In this document: one piece after another, positions 11,856 through 21,895 of the stretch
How the letters are laid out: every line of letters starts with the position of its first letter
Numbering within the stretch: position 1 is the stretch's first letter
DNA from: Schizochytrium sp. TIO01
Taxonomy: Eukaryota > Sar > Bigyra > Thraustochytrida > Thraustochytriidae
Assembly (NCBI GenBank): GCA_004764695.1
Contig: SMSO01000014.1
Location: 4,928,845-4,992,844 of the forward strand
Reading direction: 5' to 3'
Length of the DNA: 64,000 nucleotides
The notes under the pieces: generated by a model
Seen by the model: the letters and a program-made list of their open reading frames with translations, nothing else
What the model was told of the DNA's origin: nothing
The model's database searches: none
Made by a program: the position numbers and the translations under genes

Positions 11856-14800
11856 ATGGCGTCTCATCATAAGCCCGAAGCCAGGGTGATCAATTTAAAT
11901 GTCCTGAAGCCTGCTCATGAGGTTGTTCAAGCGCCAGAATTACATAACAAAGACAACTCCATTCGTACCTCACAATATACAATTTGGAATTTCCCATTCC
12001 TCAATTTATACAAGCAGTTTCATCGTGCTGCAAATGTTTATTTTCTCCTCATCATGTTTTTGCAAATGTGGGAAGAAGTAAGCATCACTCGGGGAGAACC
12101 ATCTATGGCTTCACCTTTAGCGTTTGTGCTTCTTGTGACCGCTATCAAAGATGCATTGGAAGACTATACAAGGCACAAGTATGACAGAATAGAAAACAGT
12201 CGACCTGTCAAAGTACTGGAGAGCATTGATCCTGCATCTGGGGAGATGCATTTTGCTACCAGAACATGGAGTTCTTTAAAACCCGGATCTGTGGTACGCT
12301 TGAAAAACCGTGAGATGGTGCCAGCTGACATTGTGCTTCTCAAGTGTGAAGATGAAGAAAGCCAGGTTGTTTATGTCATGACTGCAGGGCTCGATGGCGA
12401 AACGAACCTTAAACAGCGCCAAGTAGCTGCAGAAATGCCAAAAGACCTCCGAAGGTTTGATGATTCATGTACAATCAAATGTAATCAACCTAACAAAATC
12501 CTCGATAGCTTTGATGGTGCGCTTTCACACGAGCTCAATCAGGTGGGTGTGCAAATCCCTCTTACTGCGAACAATATCCTTCTCAGAGGCTCACAAATTC
12601 GAAATTCAGCCTGGGCTATTGGAGTCGTTGTTTACTCCGGCGAGGATACTAAAATTCAATTAAACTCCTCGTCAGCCTCTTTCAAGACAAGTTCAGCAAT
12701 GGGCTTAGCGCAGCAGCTCATGATCTATATTTTTGGTGTACAAATCATCTTATGTCTGTGTGCAGCAATTGCATCAGGAATACACATTTCCAGCATCGAA
12801 GAATACTTTTATTTGTGGAGCGCGGACTCAAAAGAATTTGCAGCTGAAATGTCCCTCCGCTTCTTCAACTATGTGATCATCTTCACCAATTTCATTCCTA
12901 TTTCACTACTCGTAACCATCGATATGGTGAAATTTGGTCAAAGCTTCTTTATTTCATGGGACTTAGGAATGTTCCATGAACCAACGGAGCAGTTTGCCAA
13001 GGTCAACTGCTCAGAGTTGAACGAAGAACTCGGGTGCATTGAACATGTTTTTACCGATAAAACCGGTACATTGACCGCAAACATCATGAAGTTCAAAGCC
13101 TGCGCCACCTTACTTAGCCATTTTGCTGTGGAGGACGAAGCCAATCTTAAACTTCAAGCAAAAGACCCCCTCGATGCTGCAGCGCTACGACAATTCTGGT
13201 TGTCTCTTGCTCTAAATCATTCTGTCATTCCAGAGAAGCTCGAAAATGGGGAGATCATCTTTTCGGCATCCTCTCCTGACGAAGGTGCATTGGTACACGC
13301 ATGCAAGGCTAATGGTGTCCATCTTCACTCTCGAGGCCCGAAATCAATCACTCTCACGATTGACCCTGCGTCTGATATGGGATCTAATCGTTCCTTCATT
13401 AATCCTGCTCAGTCCCACAATGTAGAATTCAAAGTTCTTTGTGTTTTAGACTTCACAAGCAATCGCAAACGCTCGTCTGTAGTTGTGGAGCTTCCCGGCA
13501 CCAGTGAAATTGTGCTCTACTGCAAAGGTGCTGATAACGTGATCCTGGATCGTTTGCAGCGAAGCAGTCGCAGCTCTGATACAACACGGCATGTTTTTGA
13601 GCATCTAAACAGCTTTGCAACTTCGGGCCTGAGAACACTTTGTCTCGCGAAGAGGTCGATTCCACGGAGTGAATTTGAACGTTGGTTTGAACGTTTTACT
13701 GAAGCGTCCGTTAGTTTGCACGATCGCACAAAGCGTATTGAGGATCTCTACGGAGAAATTGAAGTTGAGCTTGAACTAATTGGTTGTACTGGGATCGAAG
13801 ACAAACTTCAGGAAGAAGTGCCAGAAACCATTTCAGCTTTGCGTAAAGCAGGAATTAAAGTGTGGATGCTTACTGGAGATAAGGTTGACACCGCAATCAA
13901 TATTGGGTTTTCGTGCTCACTTTGGACTCATAAGATGGAACTCTTGTTTCTTTTATTCGAAGATACCCCTTATCAAGAGCTTACTGAAGAACTAGTTCGA
14001 GAGCGCCTTCACCAGCTTACAAAACAGCTTGAAACAAATCCCCCACCCAAGCAGTTGTATTGCTTTGTCGTGGACACAAAAGCTGTCTATGCTTTGGATC
14101 ACTTCAAAATGATGCCAGCTTTTCTCAAAGTTGCAAATATGTGCGAATCTGTAATTTGCGCCAGGGTAAGTCCGGATCAAAAAGCTACTATTGTTCAGGG
14201 AATCAGAGACTCAGATCGACAGATCAAGACACTTTGTATTGGCGATGGAGCAAACGATGTGCCAATGATTCAGTCAGCGCATGTTGGCATTGGTATCTAC
14301 GGACAGGAAGGCTTACAAGCAGCAAACGCAGCAGACTTTGCCATTGCACGATTTAAGTTTTTGCATCGCTTGCTTTTTGTGCATGGACGCTGGTCTGCAC
14401 GGCGCGTCGGTGTTCTTGTGTGCTATATGTTTTACAAGAACGCAGTCCTTGTTTTGCCTCAATTCTTCTTTGCTTTTATTTGTCTTGCTAGTGGTGAGCC
14501 TATTTATCTTGATTACCCTCTCTATCAAGGCTACAACCTTATTTACACAGCCTTGCCAATTATCGCCTTTGGCATGTTTGATAAAGACGTGTCTCAAGAA
14601 TGGAGTATTGCCACTCCAAGTTTATACGGTGCTGGGTCTTTGAGAAATGGGAAGGCTGAATTTCTTTCTAAGAGAATATTCTGGCAGTGGATTGGAGAAG
14701 GTTTTATTCATGCGACTCTCATCGTTGCTGTTTGCTCCATGCTTCTCGATAAGTCTCCAGGAAATGTAACTTCTCAGGATGGTAAAACCCATGGAATTTG

Positions 14801-15197
14801 GTACTATGGGGCAACCATCCATCTCTGTGTTTGCACTGTGGTCACATTGCGTTTGCTTATCATCAACAAAACGATTTCTAAAATCATGCTAGCGACTTAT
14901 TTCGTCTCATTTCTTCTTTGGATCGCCACTCTCTACATTTGGTCCGAGACCAAAACATTTCCTGAACTGCTCTCATCTTCTTCAAACGCGTTTGGCATTG
15001 TTAAAATGCTTCAAGACAGTGGTATGTGGGCCACTTTCATTGTGACTTCAGTTGCTGCAATATTGCCTTCATTTGTTCTACTATCATACCGAGAAATCTT
15101 CAATCCGACAGAGGCTGACCTTACTAGACAACGAGAACATAACCTTTGTCGGCATGGAAAACCAGGTACGGTTCATCCGACAACTCCCGCAAATTGA
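11856..15197 (+). CDS. P4-type ATPase (phospholipid flippase)
   Basis: A single-exon, 1113-aa P4 ATPase, which flips aminophospholipids from the outer to the inner leaflet of plasma or Golgi/endosomal membranes, normally with a CDC50 partner. Seen in the sequence: the N-terminal QFHRAANVYFLL segment typical of P4 pumps; the actuator motif DGETNLK with D180; the P4-specific PISL in membrane helix 4; the phosphorylation motif DKTGTLT with D401; the nucleotide-domain motifs SASSPDEGA and YCKGADNVI; then TGDKVDTA and GDGANDVPMI, followed by the remaining membrane helices. After DKTGTLT the usual Gln is Ala (TAN rather than TQN). The start is the first ATG in the frame that includes the conserved N-terminus. 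An AATAAA at 15366-15371, about 170 nt past the stop, may be the poly(A) signal. Which lipid it moves cannot be read from the sequence. Confidence 0.96.
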   Translation: MASHHKPEARVINLNVLKPAHEVVQAPELHNKDNSIRTSQYTIWNFPFLNLYKQFHRAANVYFLLIMFLQMWEEVSITRGEPSMASPLAFVLLVTAIKDALEDYTRHKYDRIENSRPVKVLESIDPASGEMHFATRTWSSLKPGSVVRLKNREMVPADIVLLKCEDEESQVVYVMTAGLDGETNLKQRQVAAEMPKDLRRFDDSCTIKCNQPNKILDSFDGALSHELNQVGVQIPLTANNILLRGSQIRNSAWAIGVVVYSGEDTKIQLNSSSASFKTSSAMGLAQQLMIYIFGVQIILCLCAAIASGIHISSIEEYFYLWSADSKEFAAEMSLRFFNYVIIFTNFIPISLLVTIDMVKFGQSFFISWDLGMFHEPTEQFAKVNCSELNEELGCIEHVFTDKTGTLTANIMKFKACATLLSHFAVEDEANLKLQAKDPLDAAALRQFWLSLALNHSVIPEKLENGEIIFSASSPDEGALVHACKANGVHLHSRGPKSITLTIDPASDMGSNRSFINPAQSHNVEFKVLCVLDFTSNRKRSSVVVELPGTSEIVLYCKGADNVILDRLQRSSRSSDTTRHVFEHLNSFATSGLRTLCLAKRSIPRSEFERWFERFTEASVSLHDRTKRIEDLYGEIEVELELIGCTGIEDKLQEEVPETISALRKAGIKVWMLTGDKVDTAINIGFSCSLWTHKMELLFLLFEDTPYQELTEELVRERLHQLTKQLETNPPPKQLYCFVVDTKAVYALDHFKMMPAFLKVANMCESVICARVSPDQKATIVQGIRDSDRQIKTLCIGDGANDVPMIQSAHVGIGIYGQEGLQAANAADFAIARFKFLHRLLFVHGRWSARRVGVLVCYMFYKNAVLVLPQFFFAFICLASGEPIYLDYPLYQGYNLIYTALPIIAFGMFDKDVSQEWSIATPSLYGAGSLRNGKAEFLSKRIFWQWIGEGFIHATLIVAVCSMLLDKSPGNVTSQDGKTHGIWYYGATIHLCVCTVVTLRLLIINKTISKIMLATYFVSFLLWIATLYIWSETKTFPELLSSSSNAFGIVKMLQDSGMWATFIVTSVAAILPSFVLLSYREIFNPTEADLTRQREHNLCRHGKPGTVHPTTPAN

Positions 15198-15988
15198 ATT
15201 GTTTGATAGCACATTAGGAATTTGTGTTGTTCACTTTTTCTCAACTCATGTGACCATTCCTTTATTTGACATTGTGATTTGAAGATATAACCTCAACTTC
15301 TCTATATTATGTTTCTCCTCCTAACCAGCATCAGAATCATATTTTTCTATCTCTTATGATTGTATAATAAAATCATACGTTTGGAACTATTATATGCTAT
15401 TTCATTAGTTTCATCTATTCCATTTAATTACATTTAAAGTCATAGAAATGCTTTACAAAACTACCACATGTCATAATCGTTCAACCTGCTTTCGCTTTCG
15501 ATATTTTTGCGGCGGCAACCAATATTTCTGAGCAGAGAGTGCAAACCTATTAAATTCTCCTCTTTTTTCAAATCCCTCATGCGATCTTTACGTGCTCCTT
15601 CTCAATCCTTTTAATATATCGAAGCCTCATCTTTAGCGTAGTACCTAGAACTTACTATCCTTGAGATGCTCGTAACGGGTCTCTGCACTAATTGCCATCT
15701 ACTTAAAAAAAAAAAAAAAAGAAACAGAAGTCTTTCAGACTTTAAGTACATAGTACTTGCTATTACTTATTACTTACATATACGATGTCTAAAAATCAAA
15801 AATCAGGAATTAAAAGAAAAGAAAAAGGAAAAGGAGGAAAGCATACCTACTTAATAGTTCTTGAACAAACAAACTGAAGAAACCCCTCGACAGCTTGTGC
15901 ACGCCTGCGCTTTGTAAAATTCGTTCGAGAGGTCTGAGGGCCACCAAGAATTTCGTTTGGGGGTGTGGGTGTCTAGCTCGGAGGAACC
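15198..15988. other. Spacer between flippase and acidic coiled-coil gene
   Basis: AT-rich, with a 16-base A run at 15705-15720 and a purine-rich stretch near 15811-15840. No gene seen. It should hold the flippase 3' UTR and the promoter of the next gene. Confidence 0.5.
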
Positions 15989-17263
15989 ATGGACGAGGCA
16001 GTCCGGATTATTGACCAGAGCTTGGCGCTGCTGTCTCGACCGCACGTGCTTGTCCCGGAGGAAGAGGAGGAAGAAGAAGAAGAAGAAGAAGAAGACGGAG
16101 AAGAAGAAGGAAATGGCGAAGACTCCGATGTGGAGAGTTCACCCAACCTTGACGATGACGAGGGTGATGAAGAAGAAGAAGACGCTGACAACAGAGAGGA
16201 GGAAGATAATGATAAACAAGAGAGAAGAGACAGAGAGGAACAACGGCAACTCTACTATCAGCACCAACAAACACAGCAAGAAGAACCCCGTAAATCCAAG
16301 TTTCGCAGCAACGAATCTGGAAATCTTGGTATTCGTAGCGCATCCCTTGGGCCAGAAGATAGAGAAGTTACTGAAGGGAAAACTTTTGTGACAACGCCAA
16401 CACGTGACAGAAGGAATGACACAGAGGAGGAACTCATGCATGTAAGGGATCGGGGACAGAGGCCTGCAACCTCGTCGAGCTCTGGAGGTACATTCAGTGT
16501 GAAAAAAAGCAACAAGAATGTGTCAACAACAGAAGATCATCTTTTGGCAAGGAGGCCACAGACTGCACCTCGACGACTTGAGTTTCGAGATGACGCGGTC
16601 TCAGCAATTACAGGCCAGCTGCTGACAGTCCAAGCACAATGCAGGGCGCTTGAGGACGACAAAGCGCACCTTGAGGATCTACTGAAAGCATTAAACCGCT
16701 TTATGCCTCCTCAGCCTCCACCAACGCAAGGTCAGATATCCCTTGAAAAGGCTCTTGCAGCTTTGGATAAGGAGGTGGATCTTAAAGTTTCTCGTTTGCC
16801 GAAAGCCAAGCCACCTCGCCGTAGTTCAACCCCCCGAACAGTAACGCCTCCCCATCGCCAGCTACAGTCCCCGGCTACAGAAAAGGTCCTAGTCAATCGT
16901 GAAAAGGTTCAAGTCCTTGTGGAGAATGCCCGTGAAGCTCGCTCGCAGGTGGCAAACCTCAAGGTTCTGCTTTCTGGAAGCGTTGAGACACAATCCGAGC
17001 TTGAGGATACTTTACAACATGCTAAGCAAGAACATGCTAAACGAGTAAGTGAGCTAGAAGCACAAGTCCATAGCGCACGAGAAGCTGCTTCCGCAGCACG
17101 TGCAGCTAGGTCACCTCGTGCAGAGCGACCAACATTGACGTTTGTTGACGAGGATAAGGTGCATCGACTTGAGGCTGAAATCGCTAGGGTTAAAGAGCAA
17201 TATTTGCGACTTTACGAGTATTGTCAGGAACAAGAAGAACACGCAAGGTCTTCTGGTTATTGA
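15989..17263 (+). CDS. Acidic/coiled-coil protein of unknown function
   Basis: A 424-aa single-exon frame starting at an ATG in a good context. Residues about 25-90 are extremely acidic, with a run of 12 Glu encoded by a GAA/GAG triplet tract, then mixed Asp/Glu and Arg. The middle (about 150-200) is Ser/Thr/Arg rich. From about 205 to the end there are heptad-like helices, broken by a basic Pro/Ser/Thr linker around residues 265-300, so two coiled-coil segments are likely. No catalytic motif, signal peptide or membrane segment. Such architecture occurs in cytoskeletal or centrosomal scaffolds, but that is only a guess. An AATAAA at 17361-17366 may be its poly(A) signal. The long open frame and consistent composition support a real gene. 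Confidence 0.75.
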   Translation: MDEAVRIIDQSLALLSRPHVLVPEEEEEEEEEEEEDGEEEGNGEDSDVESSPNLDDDEGDEEEEDADNREEEDNDKQERRDREEQRQLYYQHQQTQQEEPRKSKFRSNESGNLGIRSASLGPEDREVTEGKTFVTTPTRDRRNDTEEELMHVRDRGQRPATSSSSGGTFSVKKSNKNVSTTEDHLLARRPQTAPRRLEFRDDAVSAITGQLLTVQAQCRALEDDKAHLEDLLKALNRFMPPQPPPTQGQISLEKALAALDKEVDLKVSRLPKAKPPRRSSTPRTVTPPHRQLQSPATEKVLVNREKVQVLVENAREARSQVANLKVLLSGSVETQSELEDTLQHAKQEHAKRVSELEAQVHSAREAASAARAARSPRAERPTLTFVDEDKVHRLEAEIARVKEQYLRLYEYCQEQEEHARSSGY

Positions 17264-17566
17264 GTTACATAGGTTTGTAAGAGTTGGGAAAGCGTCTGCA
17301 GCACTATACTACATAAAGTAACTTACACTTTTAAATGGATGGACATTGATAGAACAGAAAAATAAATTCATGGACTACGCCACCCATAACATTCTTAGTG
17401 TATGTGCAGTGTGCTCTGCATTTCAATAGCGAATAAGCTTCAATAATCTGATGGACATTTTCACGAGAAAAAGACCTCATAGTTAGCAGGCCCTTGCAGA
17501 AGGTTCTTAAACGGAGCTTTCCAAAGGATGGGAGGCGTAATGATGTATTTTATTTGATTAATTTCA
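17264..17566. other. Convergent intergenic region
   Basis: About 300 nt between the ends of two genes facing each other. Contains the AATAAA at 17361-17366; nothing else recognised. Confidence 0.5.
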
Positions 17567-18643
17567 CTATTTGAGATTCATTTGACGGAACATATCTGGA
17601 TTGAGATCAGCAGGGGTCTTGCCAAGAGCGTTTTTCATTTTAAGAGCAGATGTAGCCCCATGGGAGATTAATAGTTCTGCAAACTCGCGATGCCCACGTT
17701 CAAAAGCAAAGTGGAGAGGTGTGTTTAACCTTAGATTTGTCATCATTGGATCAGCACCATTCTCCAGGAGTATTCGTGCCATGTCAACAGAACCTGGCCA
17801 CGCAGCGTGCATAAGGGGTGTTGAACCATTGCGATCTTTCTCATCCACAACTGTCTTGATAAATGTAGCTCGGTCCATCTCATCCCGTATCGATGCAAGA
17901 AGCTCCCCCATTTCTTCCAGATTACCAGACTTTGTAGCGTTGGAAAGTTGTCCTTTCGTATAAACCTCTCTGGCTGACATACGCCGTGATCCCCGTGCTG
18001 AGCTACGCCTTGAACGAGTTGTACGTGAACTAGCCCTGGAGCGAGATGTTTTAGCTGCACTATCTGATCGATTCAATGAGACAGATGAGATAGGCTCCTT
18101 ATCAGTCGGGGGGGATAAGACAGAAGTATCATTAGGCGATGGACGAGTTCTTGTGTTTGCATTAGGTGCGTTGTCCACATGTTGTACTGCCACTTTTGAG
18201 TTACTTGAATTACCGGTTTCTAGGCTAGCTTTGCGTATTACAGACTCGTTTACCTCACTCTGTACAGTTCCTGAGCGACTTGGTCGCTTTGAGTAAGTAC
18301 TGCTGTCTCCTCTCTCAATTGTCACAGGTGGCATCTTGGTGCGTTTCATTGAAGCATTCTTCGCTCTGGTACTGCTTAGATCAAGAGTAGGCGGGAAAGC
18401 GCTTCCTTCATCAGAAGTTTTATTCTCAGAAACTCTCGTTGTTTTCTCGTTCGTCGCGTTCTCTGGAAGATCCATTTCTCGAGGGCTAATGCTCGAGCTG
18501 TTTGCGTTTAGATCCAGCGAAGAAGGTATCGCCAATGGCTTAATATTTGTGATACTACGATCCTTCTTTTCGAAGAGGCCGACAAAGCCAAAGATTTGCC
18601 TGACATGGAGTCTGCAGAAGACTTCATGGATGGTAAAGGTGTT
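17567..18643 (-). CDS. Ankyrin-repeat C-terminal part, probably the 3' end of the gene at 18508-20283
   Basis: This minus-strand frame is open from 18643 to the stop at 17567. It lacks a sensible ATG at its 5' end: the nearest start-like codon is a TTG at 18535. A Ser/Arg-rich, probably disordered stretch is followed by about three ankyrin repeats near the C-terminus, recognisable from GSTPLMHAAWPGSVDMARIL, LENGADP, NTPLHFAFERGHREFAELLI and LGKTPADLN. It overlaps the upstream 591-codon frame by 136 nt in a different phase. The simplest reading is one gene whose frame switches inside the overlap, by a very short intron or a single-base error. A 20-nt GT...AG segment (GTAGTA to TTAAG on the minus strand, about 18538-18557) would join the frames exactly, but is shorter than usual introns. 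Confidence 0.75.
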   Translation of the reverse strand, partial: NTFTIHEVFCRLHVRQIFGFVGLFEKKDRSITNIKPLAIPSSLDLNANSSSISPREMDLPENATNEKTTRVSENKTSDEGSAFPPTLDLSSTRAKNASMKRTKMPPVTIERGDSSTYSKRPSRSGTVQSEVNESVIRKASLETGNSSNSKVAVQHVDNAPNANTRTRPSPNDTSVLSPPTDKEPISSVSLNRSDSAAKTSRSRASSRTTRSRRSSARGSRRMSAREVYTKGQLSNATKSGNLEEMGELLASIRDEMDRATFIKTVVDEKDRNGSTPLMHAAWPGSVDMARILLENGADPMMTNLRLNTPLHFAFERGHREFAELLISHGATSALKMKNALGKTPADLNPDMFRQMNLK

Positions 18644-20283
18644 TCATGAGGTTTGCTCGGGGGCTTTTGCGGCAAAACCCCCCCGAACATTGCACTGATT
18701 TGGCCTAATATAGACTCAACTTTGGTTTTATCTTCCATTGATTGCTCCACCCTTTGTCTGGATGTCTGGATTATACCTTCAATCTCCTCATGAGTTTCTG
18801 GCGAGCACTTTGTGGGGTCAAGACTGAGCCGACGCGCACGATTTAGATCCTTTCTCACAGTGGCATGCTGTGTTGACATATTTCCTAATAAATTTCCAAG
18901 TCCTGCAATGCTTTGTGAGAAGGTTTCCTCTTTTCCTGGGGGTTTACGGATTTTAAGTAATTCAGAAAAGGTCTCTTGAAAGTCTCTTGTAGCACGTTCC
19001 AATCGACGAAGGTTAATCTCAACCTTTTCAAGATCTCGTAGGTATGTCTGGACTCTGTTAACGTTTGAGCTGAATCTTGCTTGCATGACACGATGGGACT
19101 TTTGTCGCAGCGCTTCTTGTACATGCTTGGTAGATACTCTCACAATTTCTGCAGTAACTCGGATAAAGTCATTGTACTCAATAATATCTTGTCCTTTGAT
19201 AAATGCAAGTGCATCCCTCTCGTCTTCCCTTGAGATGCTGAGATTATTTTGATTTACAATCTTGCTCACACACAATTTCATATCTTCCATGGATATACTA
19301 GTTCGCATATCTCCAGTAAAACTGTCAAATAATTCGCGGGCGTTCACATTATTCTCTGCCAAGCGCGCCTCAAGCTTTCCCAACGCTTTTTCTCGTGCCC
19401 AGTTACCTACCATACTCTCAGCAAACATGCGAGGCTGTGCAAGCTTACGCGCTGCACTTAATGCGGCTTGATTTTCTACTAAAATGTTCCCGAGCACCTC
19501 TTCAAATTGCTCGAATGGAACGCGACCTGATTTGGCTTTATCGAGCTTCTGAAAAATATCCTCAGGTGTAAGATCTAAACGCATTGTTGATGAACGAAAT
19601 ACATGAATGTTTTCTCGAACCATTTCTAAACTAAGACAGTCACCTTCACGGGAGCAACATGCTCTCCATACTTGTAAGAGACGCTCGCCCTGCTCGGATT
19701 CCCAAACCGCTTCTCGCGATGTAAGACGTGCCTTTTCAGCTTGTCTTGCACAGTAGCTGTGTACAACCTGAAGGATTACTTCCTCCATTGGAGCTGAGCT
19801 TTTTGATGCCCTCTTCTCTAAAGAATATCGTGGATTATGACGCATTAGATATGACGCCAAAAACTGTACGGGTGAACATCGGGATTCCTCACCGAGAGAA
19901 GGTTTGGCGAAGCTGACTGAAAGTTCTTCAAGACCTGACGCGAGAATTGGCATAAGAGCTCGCAGAATGTAGAAAGATTGCAATGAATACAGTTCATCAC
20001 CAACCAGATTTGTTGAAGCAGGCTCTGGTAGGTCAGCTGTCAATAGTTCGAGCAGATCCTCGATAATATGGGCTAATGATTCCTCGCGCATCCTCCGGAC
20101 TTGCACCTGGTTTGTTGATCCCATGCGTAGGAAGGGTAATGGCGCTGCACGACGCTGAGCACTGGATAGGTCATTGAGTCGAGCAGGATCTGCAAACCTT
20201 CTCTTACGTCTTTGCACAAACGAATCACAGCTATCATTTACGTGTAAGTTTTCCTCCCGTGGCGGAGGTGGGCGTGGTTCCAT
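18508..20283 (-). CDS. DPY-30-like/EF-hand-like coiled-coil protein, N-terminal part of a split gene
   Basis: A 591-codon frame with an ATG at 20283. Near residues 135-155 the motif PVQFLASYLMRHNPRYS matches the DPY-30/RIIa-like dimerisation motif found in many axonemal and radial-spoke proteins. Around residues 240-260 the segment FQKLDKAKSGRVPFEQFEEV resembles a degenerate EF-hand loop. Long charged helices (about 370-560) follow, probably coiled coil. The last ~30 residues of this frame look unlike protein, whereas the overlapping phase continues well and leads into ankyrin repeats (17567-18643). Taken together this would be a roughly 900-aa DPY-30-like + EF-hand-like + ankyrin protein, plausibly flagellar. 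The domain calls are by eye; the flagellar role is inferred from family knowledge. Confidence 0.8.
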   Translation of the reverse strand: MEPRPPPPREENLHVNDSCDSFVQRRKRRFADPARLNDLSSAQRRAAPLPFLRMGSTNQVQVRRMREESLAHIIEDLLELLTADLPEPASTNLVGDELYSLQSFYILRALMPILASGLEELSVSFAKPSLGEESRCSPVQFLASYLMRHNPRYSLEKRASKSSAPMEEVILQVVHSYCARQAEKARLTSREAVWESEQGERLLQVWRACCSREGDCLSLEMVRENIHVFRSSTMRLDLTPEDIFQKLDKAKSGRVPFEQFEEVLGNILVENQAALSAARKLAQPRMFAESMVGNWAREKALGKLEARLAENNVNARELFDSFTGDMRTSISMEDMKLCVSKIVNQNNLSISREDERDALAFIKGQDIIEYNDFIRVTAEIVRVSTKHVQEALRQKSHRVMQARFSSNVNRVQTYLRDLEKVEINLRRLERATRDFQETFSELLKIRKPPGKEETFSQSIAGLGNLLGNMSTQHATVRKDLNRARRLSLDPTKCSPETHEEIEGIIQTSRQRVEQSMEDKTKVESILGQISAMFGGVLPQKPPSKPHETPLPSMKSSADSMSGKSLALSASSKRRIVVSQILSHWRYLLRWI

Positions 20284-21895
20284 TGCCCAGTGAATAAAAC
20301 AAGTAGATACCCTCTTGGAGTGCTTTGACGTTCTTCACCCTACCACCTCCCGGACTCGTCCTTCCGGGAAAATCTAGCTCGTCCTTTTCAATACTGTTTG
20401 TAATTTTTTTTGTCTACTACAGATACTTGCCTGATATCCTAGGTTCTCCACCGCCGAAAGTGAATTCTTTTTGATCTTGCTTTTCCTTCTAGAGCTTTTC
20501 GTTGCTTGCCTCTACGAAGGTTTTGAAGCCAGGGCAGTGCTAGTTTACAATCGACCACAATTCCTATGCCTATCGCTACACCAGGTTGGGGCGTTCAGGA
20601 ATTCACTTGCTCCCATACCAGAGCCCTGTAAGTGCTGACTTGCTTGAGCACCTGGCCCTGCCTTGTGAACTTGTGTCTAAGCCCTCACGGCTCCAGTCCA
20701 AAGAAACCTCGCGTGGCTGACTTTCCACTCAAGTCCGACAAGACATAGAACTAAGAGCACACTCAGTTAACACATAAATCTATGCGGGCACACACCATTC
20801 TTCGAGTCTCACACAATGTAGAATATAGCACCCTGTATATGAGGAAAACACTCCCCAGTGGATGTGTACTATTAATTAGACAACCTTTACTATTGTTATA
20901 ATAACATGTTGTAATACTACACTTTCCTGCATCATCTGCTCCTAGGAAAACATATGCACCACCTTTATACAAATTAAAATTCATCTAAATGCTTCTAGGA
21001 AGTCAAAATGCACTACTTTGCGTCGATGCCTGTTCGCATGTCACGTCTACCATATCCTGGCCAAGGACACTCTTTACTCAATTTCTTATTGATCTTCTTC
21101 CCTTTTCTCAAATTCACTAGCTTCTTTGTCCAATGTTGCAAACTCTTCCACGTGAGCAGGCGTCGTCGGTCAGAGTAAACTCGAAACAGTGCAGCTGGAA
21201 CGGATAAATGAATTTATTTTGCCTATTTGTCCACAGCATATATTCTGTTTTATCTACACAGTTCTGCTTCAGTTCCAACGTGGTTCCAAAAAGCCAAGAA
21301 GGGAAAGAGGAGAAGAAGAAAGAAGAAGCCATATGTAGTAGTAGTAAATAAGAGGAGATAGAGAGACCCAAAAGACAAGACTCCAAAGCACTTTCCGGGG
21401 GCTCATCTTGCAGTAGAGCAGCACCGCGTTGGAGAGCCATAGCCACAGCGCTATATTTGTGGACGGTTCATCACACGTCTCTGGGCTACGCTTCGTTCCT
21501 GGGATTGCGAGAGCTCCACGGCTTCATCAGCCGACCTGTTTCCATTAGCCAGTCTATATCTTCTTACGTTGGCCGTCTTCTTCGTCAGCTTTTGTTTGCG
21601 CTTCAGGAGCGAAAGCCTCACACATCTTGTGCTTGTGAAATTTTACATTCCGCCAGAAACCGTGCTGGTATTCTTTAGAGGCATTCTCAACGATTGTGGA
21701 TAGGGCGAGCCGTTGTCTTGTGGTGAAATCCGGGGGATCCTGCAAAGAAGCAAACGTTCGACTCAATTCTGCGACTCTGCCAAATTACCTTGAGGTGCTC
21801 GACCCCAGTAAAGCACACGCTTTAGCTGACATCAAGAGAGTAGAGTGTACTTGGACTGTTTTAATTGGGGAAGTTTGACGCAGGGTGGATAAACC
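20284..21895. other. Divergent intergenic region
   Basis: About 1.6 kb between two divergently transcribed genes, so it should carry both promoters. No frame here resembles a known protein and no clear motif was identified. Confidence 0.45.

Noticed and set aside
15957-16391. Lys-rich frame overlapping the acidic coiled-coil gene
   Set aside because: It is the shifted reading of the GAA/GAG triplet tract of the real gene.
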